DNA from: Methanoplanus endosymbiosus | GTDB lineage: Archaea; Halobacteriota; Methanomicrobia; Methanomicrobiales; Methanomicrobiaceae | Reading direction: 5' to 3' | NCBI RefSeq assembly: GCF_024662215.1 | Contig: NZ_CP096115.1 | Location: forward strand, 1,984,001-2,048,000 | Length of the DNA stretch: 64,000 nt | In this document: one piece after another, positions 25,858-35,433 of the stretch | Numbering within the stretch: position 1 is the first letter of the stretch | Layout: each line of letters starts with the position of its first letter | Position numbers and translations under genes: made by a program | Notes under the pieces: generated by a model | Database searches by the model: none | The model's input: the letters and a program-made list of their open reading frames with translations, nothing else | What the model was told of the DNA's origin: nothing

Positions 25858-27267
25858 ATGGATTCAGAACCCTCGGAGCTACCGGCAATTCTGGAGATTT
25901 TAAAGGAGAATCCCCGTGGAATGTCTGTTAGGCAGATTTCCGAGGCAATAGGGATGAACAGGGTTACTGTAGCGCGTTATCTTGATGTACTGCGGACTTC
26001 AGGCCGTGTCGAGATGGTGCCCTATGGTCAGGCAAAAGTATATTTTTTATCTCACCGTGTCCCGATAAGTGCTCTGCTTGACTTTTCATCAGATTATGTG
26101 ATTGTTCTTGGAAATGACAGAAAGATAGTTCATGCGAATTCAAATATGCTTGAACTGTTCGATTTAAAGCTCGATGCTCTCTCCGGAGTCTATATTGATG
26201 ATCTGATGTCTCCGGATAACGATGAAAAGAGCCTCAGACCGTCTATAGATGCTGCTCTTGCCGGCCGGGAGGTCACAGAAGAGATCTGCATTCAGAAAGG
26301 CAGTGCCGACATCTGTTTTGAGATGAAGATCATTCCTGCTGTATTTGAGGATGGTGCACCGGGACTTACAATTATCTTTCATGATATTACAGAGAAGAAG
26401 AGGACAGAGGAGATGATACTGATTCAGCGTGACCTTGCCTGGCAGTTATCTGCCACGCAGTCATTAAGTGTCGCCCTTCCGCTCTGTATCAGAACCGCAA
26501 GGTATATTCTGAACATTGAAGCCGGTGGTGTTTATCTCAAAAATGATGAGACCAATGACTTTGAGCTTGTATATTCTGAAGGTTTAAATGATCTCTTCAG
26601 GACAAAGATTGGCACAATAAAAGCCGGATCACGCCTTGGAAGGGATATAATGTCCGGCAGGCCGATCTACGGGAAAACCGAGGAGATCAGATTCGGAGAT
26701 GATGTCGCTGATATGCTGGTTGGAACGGGGCTTAGATCTCTTGCAATCATACCTTTGCCGGACAATGGGAAAGTTATCGGCTGCTTTTCACTTGGTTCGT
26801 ACGTTCTTGATGATTACAGCAAATTCAATAAGCGTGAGATAGAGACACTTGCAACATACATTGGCAGTGTCATTTCAAGAATAAAGACTCAGGAAGATCT
26901 CAGGATCAGTGAGAAAAAATATAAGACTCTCTTTAATTACTGTGAAAATCCTGTATTTGTTCACAAGTTCAGGGATAACATAAGAGATCCGGGCCGGATA
27001 GTTGAGGTAAACAGTGCCGCCTGCGCTGGATTTGGCTACAGCAGAAATGAGCTGTATAATATGTCAATTCTGGATCTGGACTGCCATTTAAGTGATGAGG
27101 GTTTAATATCAGTTATTGATGACCTGAAACATGAAAAAGTTGCAGAGTACAGGACCATATACCGCAATAAGGATGGGATTGAAGTGCCTGTAAATGTCAG
27201 GTCACATCTCTTTGATTTTGACAAAAATTCAGTGATCCTCAGCGTTGCAAATAAAAATATAATATGA
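25858..27267 (+). CDS. HTH-PAS-GAF-PAS signalling regulator
   Basis: A 469-residue protein. An N-terminal winged HTH (about 5-70; 'MSVRQISEAIGMNRVTVARYLDVLRTSGRV') is followed by PAS (about 75-185), GAF (about 195-335) and a second PAS (about 345-460). There is no kinase domain. It is a one-component regulator layout found in methanogens, where the small-molecule-binding domains control a DNA-binding head. The ligand is unknown, and no haem or flavin signature can be assigned. The upstream DNA is rich in palindromes, so autoregulation is plausible. Confidence 0.9.
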   Translation: MDSEPSELPAILEILKENPRGMSVRQISEAIGMNRVTVARYLDVLRTSGRVEMVPYGQAKVYFLSHRVPISALLDFSSDYVIVLGNDRKIVHANSNMLELFDLKLDALSGVYIDDLMSPDNDEKSLRPSIDAALAGREVTEEICIQKGSADICFEMKIIPAVFEDGAPGLTIIFHDITEKKRTEEMILIQRDLAWQLSATQSLSVALPLCIRTARYILNIEAGGVYLKNDETNDFELVYSEGLNDLFRTKIGTIKAGSRLGRDIMSGRPIYGKTEEIRFGDDVADMLVGTGLRSLAIIPLPDNGKVIGCFSLGSYVLDDYSKFNKREIETLATYIGSVISRIKTQEDLRISEKKYKTLFNYCENPVFVHKFRDNIRDPGRIVEVNSAACAGFGYSRNELYNMSILDLDCHLSDEGLISVIDDLKHEKVAEYRTIYRNKDGIEVPVNVRSHLFDFDKNSVILSVANKNII

Positions 27268-27374
27268 TGACGGGTGTTTTCATCCGGAATTTTAATATTA
27301 ACTGTTTTTAGTGTCTGGTTTTTCGAATATATTTTTGATGAAGGATTATTAAATAATTCACAATGGTTGTTTGT

Positions 27375-27620
27375 ATGAAAAGAAATCTTGAGGATATTCT
27401 CCTGTCCACCAAAGAACTGGGTCATATGGAGGAGTTGTTATTACTCCGGAGTTCTGATATGAAGGATGCATCTGCGGATAAAATTTTAAATGAGGTTATT
27501 CATCCGACTCTGGAAGACCTTGAATTCTTTCTGCACTATTATCTTGTAAGGGATTATTCTGAGAAGAGACTTAAGGAGATTATCTCAGAATGGATTGATG
27601 CACAGATGAAGAAAGGATGA
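27375..27620 (+). CDS. Small helical protein of unknown function
   Basis: An 81-residue (85 from ATG 27363) acidic, helical protein: 'KRNLEDILLSTKELGHMEELLLL...HPTLEDLEFFLHYYLVRDYSEKRLKEIISEWIDAQ'. No Cys, membrane segment or known motif. It lies about 100 bases after the HTH-PAS-GAF gene on the same strand, and codon use looks normal for the region. It may be a partner of the regulator. Confidence 0.6.
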   Translation: MKRNLEDILLSTKELGHMEELLLLRSSDMKDASADKILNEVIHPTLEDLEFFLHYYLVRDYSEKRLKEIISEWIDAQMKKG

Positions 27621-27697
27621 AATATCTGAAATTTTTCCGGCTGAAAAAATGTAAATTCTGTCTGCTGATCACCTGAGTTTATCTTATCGGTCAGCAC

Positions 27698-29098
27698 CTA
27701 TGCCTCTTTAAGTTTCAGAATAACTTTAAGCCCTTTTTTGTAATCTCCGGGGATTCTGTCCGTAACTTCCATACTTCCTCCAAAGGATCTCATTATCATA
27801 TCTGCGGTTGCAAGCCCAAGACCTCTTCCCCGTCGTGAATCAGACCCTTTCTGAAATCTTGTCAGGGCTGTCTTTTTAATTCTGTCTTCAATGCCTGGGC
27901 CGTTGTCGCTTATGGATATTATTGCTGTTCCATCCTTCTTCTCTGTATTTATACAGATCTTTATGCCATCTCCACCGTATTTTATGCTGTTTTCAATGAG
28001 TATATCAAGGACATCTGCCAGCATCTCATCGGCATTTACAGTAATCTTCTCTGTATCTGCTTTTATCTCTGCACTGGTATGCCTTTCAGCTGCATTTCTG
28101 ATTACAGGGTTTAAATTTACAGGATGGAAGTTCCTGTTTTCATCGTGGACCATTCTGATCCTTGAGACATTCTCAATAATTCCTGTACTGTGTCTGATTC
28201 CGGCCAGCATCTTCTCAAAGAAGGGTTTATCTTCTTCAGATGCAGTTTCTGTCAGGAATTCTGCATAACCAAGTGCTGCGGTGTTTGCATTATTTATGTC
28301 GTGTGTAAGGATGTCAAGGTAGAGATTTGACTTTTTGTTTGCGATGTACAGATCGGAATTGAGTTTTTCTATCTCTTTTTTTCTGTTGATACTCTCTGTA
28401 ATATCATTTAAGTTAAGAATTATGTCATCTTCGGAGAGAAGTGATACATTTATCAGTCCGTAATTCCTGTCATCCTTCGCAGATTCGATCTCATAATTTT
28501 CAAGTGAGCCTGAAATGTCAATCTCTGCAAGTATCTCTGTGTATTTTTGATCATCCACGATTTCAGTGATATTCTCTGTATCTGCTGCAATATTCCATGA
28601 ACTTATAATCTCAGTAAATTTATGGTTTTTTTCAGTGATTTTCCCGGTATGTCGGTCAATTAGGGCAATTCCACCTTCTGAGTTTTCAAATATTCCGGAA
28701 AACTTCATTTTGTCTGATTTTATCTTATCTGATATCACTGAGACTGTTATGGATATGCTGACATATACGTAAAACTGCATTGTGGCAGAGACAATGCCTT
28801 CAATTCCGGGATATTGGGCTGCGTATATTATGAATACATATGCAGCTGAGATTAATGTTGAAGTGATGACCCCTTTTTTAGGGAAAAAAAACGAGATCAG
28901 GATTATCGGAAAATATAGTATGTGGGAGACAACTATTGTCACATTGTTAAAGAAGAGAAGGTACGTTACTTCCATTATAAGAAATAAGGCAACAACTATG
29001 CCTATCGGTCCCCATCTCCAGATTATTTCCTTTTTCTCTTCATTATAAAAGGAATTTATCATTGGGTAAATGTTGGCAAAAGAAGTATAATAAGGCAT
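27698..29098 (-). CDS. Membrane-bound sensor histidine kinase
   Basis: A 466-residue kinase. The N-terminal 130 residues hold about four membrane helices (MASE-like, with FFFPKKG between helices). A PAS-like region follows (about 135-235). The H-box reads THDINNANTAALGYAEFL near residue 265, then N-box NSIKYGGDGI, G1 ISDNGPGIE and G2 RRGRGLGLATADMIM. It autophosphorylates on His after an unknown membrane or cytoplasmic signal. No receiver gene is adjacent; the REC-PAS gene at 19944 is the only receiver in the window. Confidence 0.92.
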   Translation of the reverse strand: MPYYTSFANIYPMINSFYNEEKKEIIWRWGPIGIVVALFLIMEVTYLLFFNNVTIVVSHILYFPIILISFFFPKKGVITSTLISAAYVFIIYAAQYPGIEGIVSATMQFYVYVSISITVSVISDKIKSDKMKFSGIFENSEGGIALIDRHTGKITEKNHKFTEIISSWNIAADTENITEIVDDQKYTEILAEIDISGSLENYEIESAKDDRNYGLINVSLLSEDDIILNLNDITESINRKKEIEKLNSDLYIANKKSNLYLDILTHDINNANTAALGYAEFLTETASEEDKPFFEKMLAGIRHSTGIIENVSRIRMVHDENRNFHPVNLNPVIRNAAERHTSAEIKADTEKITVNADEMLADVLDILIENSIKYGGDGIKICINTEKKDGTAIISISDNGPGIEDRIKKTALTRFQKGSDSRRGRGLGLATADMIMRSFGGSMEVTDRIPGDYKKGLKVILKLKEA

Positions 29099-29348
29099 TT
29101 AATGTGATATATTTCTGCAATCTTCCAAATTATCTGCTGATTTTTTCTCTGAGCAGTCTGTTCTGATATGGAAGCAGTATTTTCCGGTTTCGCGAAATTA
29201 TTCCTGCGGGATATTACAGTGTGAACTACGCCAGACTTTCGGAGGGAGACTTCCCGCTTTATCTGCTAAAATTGGGTCTTTCAGGGTAAGTTCAGTCATA
29301 ATTGTCTGAATTATTTTTGAATCATCCCTAAATTTCTGAAAACTCTTT

Positions 29349-30677
29349 TCAGGTCTGATTTTTTTGCCGGATATATTCGGCATAGGCAGCAAGACCTAAA
29401 ATGCCGTCTGTTGAGGGGTGGACTTCCATAATATCTGCAATATCTCCGGTTTTGACACCCTTTTCTATCATATGTGCAAGGTATGCACTCACCGGCCCTG
29501 ATGATGGTGAGCCAAGGTACATGCCGCAGATTTTACCGTCCTCTTTTCTGTATTCAATCAGCGCCCGCCCTGTATTTCTCTCAGATACTGACCAGAATGA
29601 TCCGGGTCCGGAAGGTGCCGGCATTGCCATCTCCATACATTCATCAGGGTTTTGTGAGCAGAAGGAATGTTCATATCTCAGTTTTACAGACTGAGGAAGT
29701 ACGGCCGGAAGTTTTTTTGGTATTCTGCCAAGCATTGCATCGGCTGCAATGCTTCCCTCTGCCCTTGCAAGTGGGGTGAGATACGGCCCCCCTGTGACAT
29801 CGCCTGCGGCAAATACTCCCTTCACTGAGGTCTCCATCCTCTCATCGGTTATTATTGCACCGTTGTCCCTCTTATCCGGGCCATGTATCATTGCCGAACT
29901 GGGTATAAGTCCGGTGGCGAATAAAACGGCATCTGTTTCTATATGAACTCCGGAATCTTTCAGAAGAATTCCGTCTGCCCTGCCCTCTCCGGTGATCTCT
30001 GCCGGAGTTGCGTTTTCAGTGATGTTTATCTTTTTAAGGTCTTTTAAGGCACTTTCAACGCCTGTATGCGGCATGCCCTTTAAGAGACTGCTTCGTGCAA
30101 TAATATCTACTTCTGCACCAAAAGAGGAGAATATATAGGCATATTCTGCGGCAATCACGCCCCCGCCTATGATTGATATCCTCTCCGGAATATCCTTCAG
30201 GCCGGAGATTATCGTATGTGGGTTATATACTCCGTTAAGGTCTGCACCCGGAATTTTTGGGACAAATGGTTTTGAACCGGTTGAGATGAGCATCTTATCC
30301 GGATAAAGGGTCTCCTTTCCGGTATAGACCTCCGGGCAGTTCACCTCCGCTTCTGCGTTCAGAATCTGCACGCCGGCATTTTCTGTCTCTCTCTTCAGGA
30401 TGCCGGATATTGTGGCATGTATCTCAGTCATCTGCCTGACAGCATCCGGGTAACTGACTGAAATATCTCCTGATATTATGCCGAGACTCTGAAACCTTCT
30501 GTTATCATCCAGATGCCTTGCGATCTCATTTAGGGCGCATATGACCATGCATCCCTGATGGAGGCACTGCCCCCCAAGAGGGCCTCTCTTCTCTATGAGA
30601 ATTACCTCTTCTCCTTCAGATGCAAGTTTTATTGCCCCATACCTGCCGGCAGGCCCGCCCCCGATTACGGTTATCAT
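29349..30677 (-). CDS. Pyridine nucleotide-disulfide oxidoreductase (dihydrolipoamide dehydrogenase-like)
   Basis: A 442-residue class-I flavoprotein disulfide reductase. FAD motif GGGPAGRYGAI (6-16), redox pair CLHQGC (about 38-43), NAD(P) motif GGGVIAAEYAYIFSSFGAEV (about 170) and AAGDVTGGP (about 290). The usual Pro-Ser-Lys after the second Cys is replaced (CMVICAL), and the C-terminal HPTxxE reads HPSTDG, so the His stays but the Glu partner is altered. Substrate is therefore open. AGGAGAATAAT precedes the ATG. It follows a hypothetical gene by 17 bases. Confidence 0.9.
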   Translation of the reverse strand: MITVIGGGPAGRYGAIKLASEGEEVILIEKRGPLGGQCLHQGCMVICALNEIARHLDDNRRFQSLGIISGDISVSYPDAVRQMTEIHATISGILKRETENAGVQILNAEAEVNCPEVYTGKETLYPDKMLISTGSKPFVPKIPGADLNGVYNPHTIISGLKDIPERISIIGGGVIAAEYAYIFSSFGAEVDIIARSSLLKGMPHTGVESALKDLKKINITENATPAEITGEGRADGILLKDSGVHIETDAVLFATGLIPSSAMIHGPDKRDNGAIITDERMETSVKGVFAAGDVTGGPYLTPLARAEGSIAADAMLGRIPKKLPAVLPQSVKLRYEHSFCSQNPDECMEMAMPAPSGPGSFWSVSERNTGRALIEYRKEDGKICGMYLGSPSSGPVSAYLAHMIEKGVKTGDIADIMEVHPSTDGILGLAAYAEYIRQKNQT

Positions 30678-30694
30678 ATTATTCTCCTGCCTGT

Positions 30695-31654
30695 TCAGAA
30701 GAGTTCTACTCCGTCATCCATTGGTTCTTCCAGGAATTCTCCTGTGAAGGCATTGATCTCAACAACTTTGTCTCCGCGAATCTGTATGACAGGAAGATAG
30801 ACGAGCATAATTTCGGTTGAGACTGTCTCCTCATCCGGTTTTACTTCCTTATCTTCGTAATATATTGTATCCCCTTCGGTTGTGCTTACCCTGACACTCT
30901 TTGTCAGTTCCTCCACGAAATCCTGTTTAATCCCTTCTGTTATCTCTTTTTTGTTGACATGGGGCTGAATTATTTCAGCGGATTCTGGAATCCTCTTCTC
31001 TTCAACAACACTGAAATTCAGCTCCTCATCCTCTATAAGGGCTTTTTTTCCGGAGACTGCATTTACAAGCCCGAATACTTCTGCATTGAAGTCAATAATA
31101 TAGCTTTTGTATCTTTTTTCGCCACTGCTTCTGCATTCGTAGAGATAATGGGGGATATAAAGCTTTTTTAGTGTCCCTTTAATTCCTGCAATACGCCTGG
31201 CTTTCTCGTCACTGATTCTTGACGGAAGAAGTGGTAGTTCGGGTGCATATTCGTCTGATTTTTCCGAACCGGAAGAATATGGCGTATATCCTGTCTTTTT
31301 TACGTCTGTCTGAAGTTTGAGGGCCAGTTTTTCATCAAGGACATATGCAACAACGGCCTGCCCGGAATACTTTGCAAGTTCCTGGTATGACCATATGATG
31401 CAGTTGTCTGCATGAACATTGGGGTTCATTGTGAAAATTATCTTTTTGCACTCAGTTTTCCCTGATTCCAGTTCTATGCGGAATATTTTATTGTTGAAAT
31501 TATTTATCCGGTCTTTGTCATCTGAGCATAACACAACGATACAGTCATCATCAGTATATGCAGAGAGATCAATCTGTTCGTTTCCTTCTCCTGCCTCATA
31601 TCCTGCACTGTTCAGAATCTCACTTATGGCTTTGACTGCTCTTTCCCTGATCAT
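30695..31654 (-). CDS. Uncharacterised protein (319 aa)
   Basis: A 319-residue soluble protein of no recognised enzyme family. The N-terminal 110 residues look like a small alpha/beta domain ('DDDCIVVLCSDDKDRINNF', 'NCIIWSYQELAKYSG') similar in outline to restriction-type or nucleotide-binding folds, without a clear catalytic signature. The middle is a beta-rich segment ('YIPHYLYECRS...YIIDFNAEVFG'), and the tail repeats a similar theme ('LVYLPVIQIRG...VEINAFTGEF'). The gene lies 17 bases before the FAD oxidoreductase gene and probably shares its transcript. Confidence 0.7.
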   Translation of the reverse strand: MIRERAVKAISEILNSAGYEAGEGNEQIDLSAYTDDDCIVVLCSDDKDRINNFNNKIFRIELESGKTECKKIIFTMNPNVHADNCIIWSYQELAKYSGQAVVAYVLDEKLALKLQTDVKKTGYTPYSSGSEKSDEYAPELPLLPSRISDEKARRIAGIKGTLKKLYIPHYLYECRSSGEKRYKSYIIDFNAEVFGLVNAVSGKKALIEDEELNFSVVEEKRIPESAEIIQPHVNKKEITEGIKQDFVEELTKSVRVSTTEGDTIYYEDKEVKPDEETVSTEIMLVYLPVIQIRGDKVVEINAFTGEFLEEPMDDGVELF

Positions 31655-31711
31655 TTATATCCTATCTTGATTTGAAACGGAATTATTGTTTCTGTTGAAT
31701 ATGAAATGCCA

Positions 31712-32503
31712 CTAACTGCTGATGCATTCGGCAATATGCTGTTTTGTGATGTGGCTTGTTATGTAATACCAGTAGGTATTGAAGAAGCGTACAAATCCGT
31801 TTGATTCTGAAAAAAGAGCATTCGCCCGGTCATCAGGAGGATCCATTGATACAAGGACCTTTGAATCATCTACAATGCAGATGCCTGCATATTTTCCCTC
31901 AAGTTTCATCTCAGGTTCAATATCTTTCTCAATAATCCATATTGTACAGTTATCCGGTATTTCCCCCTTCCACTCATTGGTAATAATGGTTGCAGAGGCC
32001 TTCCTGTCCGGAGAACTGAGTATCTCTCTGAGATTTCTGCTTATTATGTCATATCCGAGAATAAGTCTGATCTCATTTTCTGCTTTTGAAATAATTTCTA
32101 TGGTTTTTGCAGTAATATTTTCATTGCCATAAATTGTCCATATCAGCTCCTGCTGTCCTTTTTCGTGTGATTCCCGCCTCTCATAAATTTTGTTTAATTC
32201 CTCTTTTGCACACTCAGCATCCTTTTTTATGCTGCTCAGAAGGGTTTTTATCGCCTCATCCGGACATGCGGCAGAGAAACGTTTTGGTGTCGTATTTGAT
32301 ACGGCTGTGATATTTTTATTCAGCAGTTTATCAAGGACGGGATATACTGATGCACGCGGTACACCGGATATTTCATGTATTTCTGTAGCTGTTGCCCCTT
32401 CAAACCTCAGGAGGGCTATATACACAAGCGCCTCGTATTTTGTAAGTCCGAGGGATTTTAGGGATTCCGTTATTCTGGCAGTCCTCTCTAAAGAGTCGTT
32501 CAT
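31712..32503 (-). CDS. TrmB-family transcriptional regulator
   Basis: A 263-residue regulator: winged HTH at about 8-80 ('LGLTKYEALVYIALLRFEGATATEIHEISGVPRASVYPVLDKLLNK'), coiled linker, and a C-terminal effector-binding domain. TrmB-type proteins usually sense sugars or metabolites and bind palindromes near promoters. The open frame begins four codons earlier, but the ATG at 32503 (third of a cluster of Met codons) is preferred. Palindromes at 32512-32523 and 32551-32567 lie in its promoter. The divergent neighbour is a CARDB surface protein. Confidence 0.88.
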   Translation of the reverse strand: MNDSLERTARITESLKSLGLTKYEALVYIALLRFEGATATEIHEISGVPRASVYPVLDKLLNKNITAVSNTTPKRFSAACPDEAIKTLLSSIKKDAECAKEELNKIYERRESHEKGQQELIWTIYGNENITAKTIEIISKAENEIRLILGYDIISRNLREILSSPDRKASATIITNEWKGEIPDNCTIWIIEKDIEPEMKLEGKYAGICIVDDSKVLVSMDPPDDRANALFSESNGFVRFFNTYWYYITSHITKQHIAECISS

Positions 32504-32511
32504 TAGCATAA

Positions 32512-32523
32512 CCATATATATGG
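32512..32523. promoter_or_regulatory. 12-bp palindrome at the TrmB gene start
   Basis: CCATATATATGG is perfectly self-complementary and abuts the TrmB start codons, so binding there would block initiation or early elongation. Its TATATA core could also act as a promoter element. Confidence 0.35.
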
Positions 32524-32550
32524 CTGACTCTATTTAATGTTGTCACAAAA

Positions 32551-32567
32551 AGAACAACAAATGTTCT
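32551..32567. promoter_or_regulatory. Inverted repeat between TrmB and CARDB genes
   Basis: AGAACA and TGTTCT are separated by ACAAA. It sits about 48 bases upstream of the TrmB start and 30 bases upstream of the CARDB start, so one bound dimer could control both. The flanking TATTTAATG (32531-32539, read on the minus strand) and AATAAAAATATA (32570-32581) are TATA-like. Confidence 0.45.
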
Positions 32568-32596
32568 GTTAATAAAAATATAGAGGATAATTGTAA

Positions 32597-33880
32597 ATGA
32601 AGTTAAAATACCTATTATTTGCCTGTCTTATTATTGCGGCATGTGTAATTATGCCGGCAGCAGCCGGATCAAAATACCTCTCCGGAGAACCTGAGATCAG
32701 CCTGGCAATATCGGGATCAAATGAATACTCACCCGGAGATGACGTTACACTGACCGTTATTGTCCAGAATTCCGGCATGAAAAATGTGAAGATTATTCAG
32801 TCAGATATCGTTGACCGGGATGATAATCCGGATACTGCAAAGATGGTCAATGTCGGCATTGGTTCCGGTGATGCACCTGTCACAATAAAGACTGATTCTC
32901 AGATGATTGGAGACATTGCCGGCGGTGCGACAAAGAGTGTCTCATTTAAGATGGAGGTTGACAGATATGCAGAGGACGGAGAATATAACCTTATCGGAGT
33001 TGTAAAATACAAATATCTCTACTTTGCAGAACAGTCCGGCACAGATGCCATCACATACTACTGGAAGGATGTAACTGAAGAGATCCCTCTTAAAATAACT
33101 GTCAAGCCTAAAATTGTGATTGAAGTCTCAGATGTTAAGACCGATTCGATGAATGTGGGCACTGAGGGCTACATCACAATGAATGTGAAGAACATCGGGT
33201 ACGAATCCGGTAAAAATTCCGTCATTATAATCTCACAGGACGGAACAAGTGCTGTTATTCCTACTGACTCCAGTGTATTTGTCGGTGATTTCGCACCCGG
33301 AGATGTGAAGTCTGTAACCTTTAAGGCATCAGTTTCAGAAAATGCCGAGGCAAAGAACTATCCTCTGCTTGTATCTGTTGATTATAAGGACTCAGACGGT
33401 AAAGATCAGACCTCTGACTCAGAGACCGTCGGAGTTGATGTAGGCGGAAAGATCGATTTTGAGATTGTCTCACCTCCGACAGTTCTTCAGGTGGGGGACA
33501 AGGGCACAATTGAGATCGAATACAAAAACACAGGTGCTGCAACGGCATACAACGCCAAGGCACGTATCAGTGCGGTTGATCCCTTTACAAGCAATGATGA
33601 TACCGCATATCTTGGTGATCTTGCACCTGGTGAGACATCAGTCGGACGTTATGAGGTCACAGTTGATTCAACTGCGACTGTTAAAAATTACGGGGTTGAT
33701 TCTGAGATAAGGTACCGCGACTCACTTGACAACTCACAGATCTCCGATTCAATGAAGGCAGAGATTGAGATTACAGAGAAGTCGGGTATGTCGGTTCTTA
33801 CAAGCCCTATAGTCATTACACTTATTCTTTTCGTCTTAATCGGGGCAGGGTATTTTGTATTGAAACGTAGAAAGAATTAG
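32597..33880 (+). CDS. Secreted, membrane-anchored CARDB/COG1361 repeat protein
   Basis: A 427-residue surface protein. It has a signal peptide (1-23, ending AAAG), three beta-sandwich CARDB-like units (about 35-170, 175-285, 290-395) with the repeated 'VGD.APGD..S(V/G)' turns, and a C-terminal membrane anchor (about 403-422) followed by KRRKN. This is the COG1361 layout common in methanogen S-layer-associated proteins. The next gene, pgi, starts 3 bases after the stop, so the two share a transcript. Confidence 0.9.
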   Translation: MKLKYLLFACLIIAACVIMPAAAGSKYLSGEPEISLAISGSNEYSPGDDVTLTVIVQNSGMKNVKIIQSDIVDRDDNPDTAKMVNVGIGSGDAPVTIKTDSQMIGDIAGGATKSVSFKMEVDRYAEDGEYNLIGVVKYKYLYFAEQSGTDAITYYWKDVTEEIPLKITVKPKIVIEVSDVKTDSMNVGTEGYITMNVKNIGYESGKNSVIIISQDGTSAVIPTDSSVFVGDFAPGDVKSVTFKASVSENAEAKNYPLLVSVDYKDSDGKDQTSDSETVGVDVGGKIDFEIVSPPTVLQVGDKGTIEIEYKNTGAATAYNAKARISAVDPFTSNDDTAYLGDLAPGETSVGRYEVTVDSTATVKNYGVDSEIRYRDSLDNSQISDSMKAEIEITEKSGMSVLTSPIVITLILFVLIGAGYFVLKRRKN

Positions 33881-33882
33881 TA

Positions 33883-34581
33883 ATGGATATGATCAGGGAT
33901 ATTCCTCTCCCGAAACCTAATGTCAGGTCAGCAGAGGATATGAGGTCTGTTCTGTATAATGCAGTATCCGCAGAGAAGGACAGACCCCTCTATTTTATGT
34001 ACCGCTCACTCTCCAAGAATGAAGAGGACGCTAAGTGGCTCATTTCACATAAGATCAGGTATGATATTACAGAAATTCCTCCGGGGGAGATCGGCGGGGA
34101 ATATGTAAAGACAAAAGGTCATTATCATCCTGATGCACCTGACGGACTTGGCTATCCTGAACTGTATCAGGTGCTATCCGGAAATGCGCACTATCTTCTG
34201 CAGAATAAGGATTTATCCGAGGCTGTTCTGGTCTGTGCATCGGAGGGCGATTTTGTCCTTATTCCGCCCGGTTATGGTCATGTGACAATAAATCCTTATG
34301 ATGAGGTCCTTATTATGGCAAACCTTGTATCTGATAAATTTTCAAGTGAATATCTCTTTTATGAAGAGATGCACGGTGCGGCATGGTATGAGACAGAAGA
34401 CGGATGGATTAAAAATCCTGCCTATGATAATGTTCCTGAACTTAAAGTTCTGGAGAGGCCAAATGAATATCCTGAGTACGGCATTGTCCGCGGCAGGAAT
34501 ATCTATGGCCTGATAGGAACGGATTATCTGGGATTTTTAAATAATCCCTCCCTCTTAAACGGAAACAGAAAATTCTTCTGA
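33883..34581 (+). CDS. pgi: Glucose-6-phosphate isomerase, archaeal cupin type
   Basis: A 232-residue cupin-type enzyme interconverting glucose-6-phosphate and fructose-6-phosphate. The metal-binding cupin motif is visible at about 84-98 (TKGHYHPDAPDGLGYPE, supplying His, His and Glu), and the last His lies in GYGHVTIN near residue 128. The protein is slightly longer than minimal cPGI. It is co-oriented with, and 3 bases after, the CARDB gene. Confidence 0.93.
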   Translation: MDMIRDIPLPKPNVRSAEDMRSVLYNAVSAEKDRPLYFMYRSLSKNEEDAKWLISHKIRYDITEIPPGEIGGEYVKTKGHYHPDAPDGLGYPELYQVLSGNAHYLLQNKDLSEAVLVCASEGDFVLIPPGYGHVTINPYDEVLIMANLVSDKFSSEYLFYEEMHGAAWYETEDGWIKNPAYDNVPELKVLERPNEYPEYGIVRGRNIYGLIGTDYLGFLNNPSLLNGNRKFF

Positions 34582-34655
34582 ATTCCTCTTTATTATTTTA
34601 CGGCAGAAAATAAGTTTATCTCCGGAATTTCTTATGTGAAATAATGGTTTGTTGG

Positions 34656-35432
34656 TTATTGTGACTGCCGGGCCGGGTGAATCTTTCCGATATTCAGAAG
34701 GTTTGGAGCACCTGTGCGCTTATGGGCGGAATTTACAATCATTTTCAGTATTGCTTCCTCCTCATCGTTTCCGGCTTTCCATCCGTTCTCTTCAAGATTT
34801 TCTATTGCTTTGTCAATCGTATCATATGAAAATCCCAGTTCCTCTTCATCAGACTGCCCTTTGTATAACCCTGCTGAGGGTTTTTTCTCAATTATCTCCT
34901 CTGTCACACCGATCTCATGGGCTACTGCTCTCACATTCTTCTTTAAGAGATGGAGCAGCGGCTGAATGTCTGCCGAGTCATCGCCGTGCTTTGTCGAGTA
35001 TCCGAGGAGGTATTCGCTTCTGTTCGAGGTCCCGCATACGAGGGCATTATCCCGGTTCGCAAAATAGTACAGTGTTGTCATCCGGATTCTTGCCATTAGA
35101 TTGCCACGTAGGTAGTCTGTATCCTCATAGCCGGGAAGTCTCTCAAAAGCCTTCTGTATATCTGTTATCGGTACCACTGAGAAGTTTATACCAAATTTTT
35201 CACAAAGGGCCTTTCCGTCCTCAATATCCTCTTTTGGAGTTACATCTGACGGTAGCATATACCCATAGACATTCTCCCCGCCGATTGCCTTTGCAGACAG
35301 ACCTGCTGCCACTGCCGAGTCGATTCCCCCCGATATTCCTATAACTATCCTGCTTTTGCCTGCCGACCAGATCGTATGTCTGATCATATTCTCAATCTTC
35401 TGGCATTCACAGGATATGCATTCCTCATTCAT
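34656..35432 (-). CDS. nadE: NAD synthetase, ammonia-dependent
   Basis: A 258-residue enzyme that amidates nicotinate adenine dinucleotide to NAD+. The PP-loop is GISGGIDSAVAAGLS (about 34-48). 'GTSNRSEYLLGYSTKHGD' (about 128-145) is the conserved ammonia/ATP site, and 'KPSAGLYKGQSDEEELG' the later one. No glutaminase domain. The frame opens with a TTG at 35447 inside the channel gene; ATG 35432, one base past that gene's stop, is preferred. Together with nadX-nadA-nadC at 57.5-60.1 kb it helps complete NAD synthesis. Confidence 0.93.
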   Translation of the reverse strand: MNEECISCECQKIENMIRHTIWSAGKSRIVIGISGGIDSAVAAGLSAKAIGGENVYGYMLPSDVTPKEDIEDGKALCEKFGINFSVVPITDIQKAFERLPGYEDTDYLRGNLMARIRMTTLYYFANRDNALVCGTSNRSEYLLGYSTKHGDDSADIQPLLHLLKKNVRAVAHEIGVTEEIIEKKPSAGLYKGQSDEEELGFSYDTIDKAIENLEENGWKAGNDEEEAILKMIVNSAHKRTGAPNLLNIGKIHPARQSQ

Positions 35433-35433
35433 G

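Noticed and set aside
29198-29392. 64-codon minus-strand frame after the FAD oxidoreductase
   Set aside because: It overlaps the end of the oxidoreductase in another frame and has no recognisable features.
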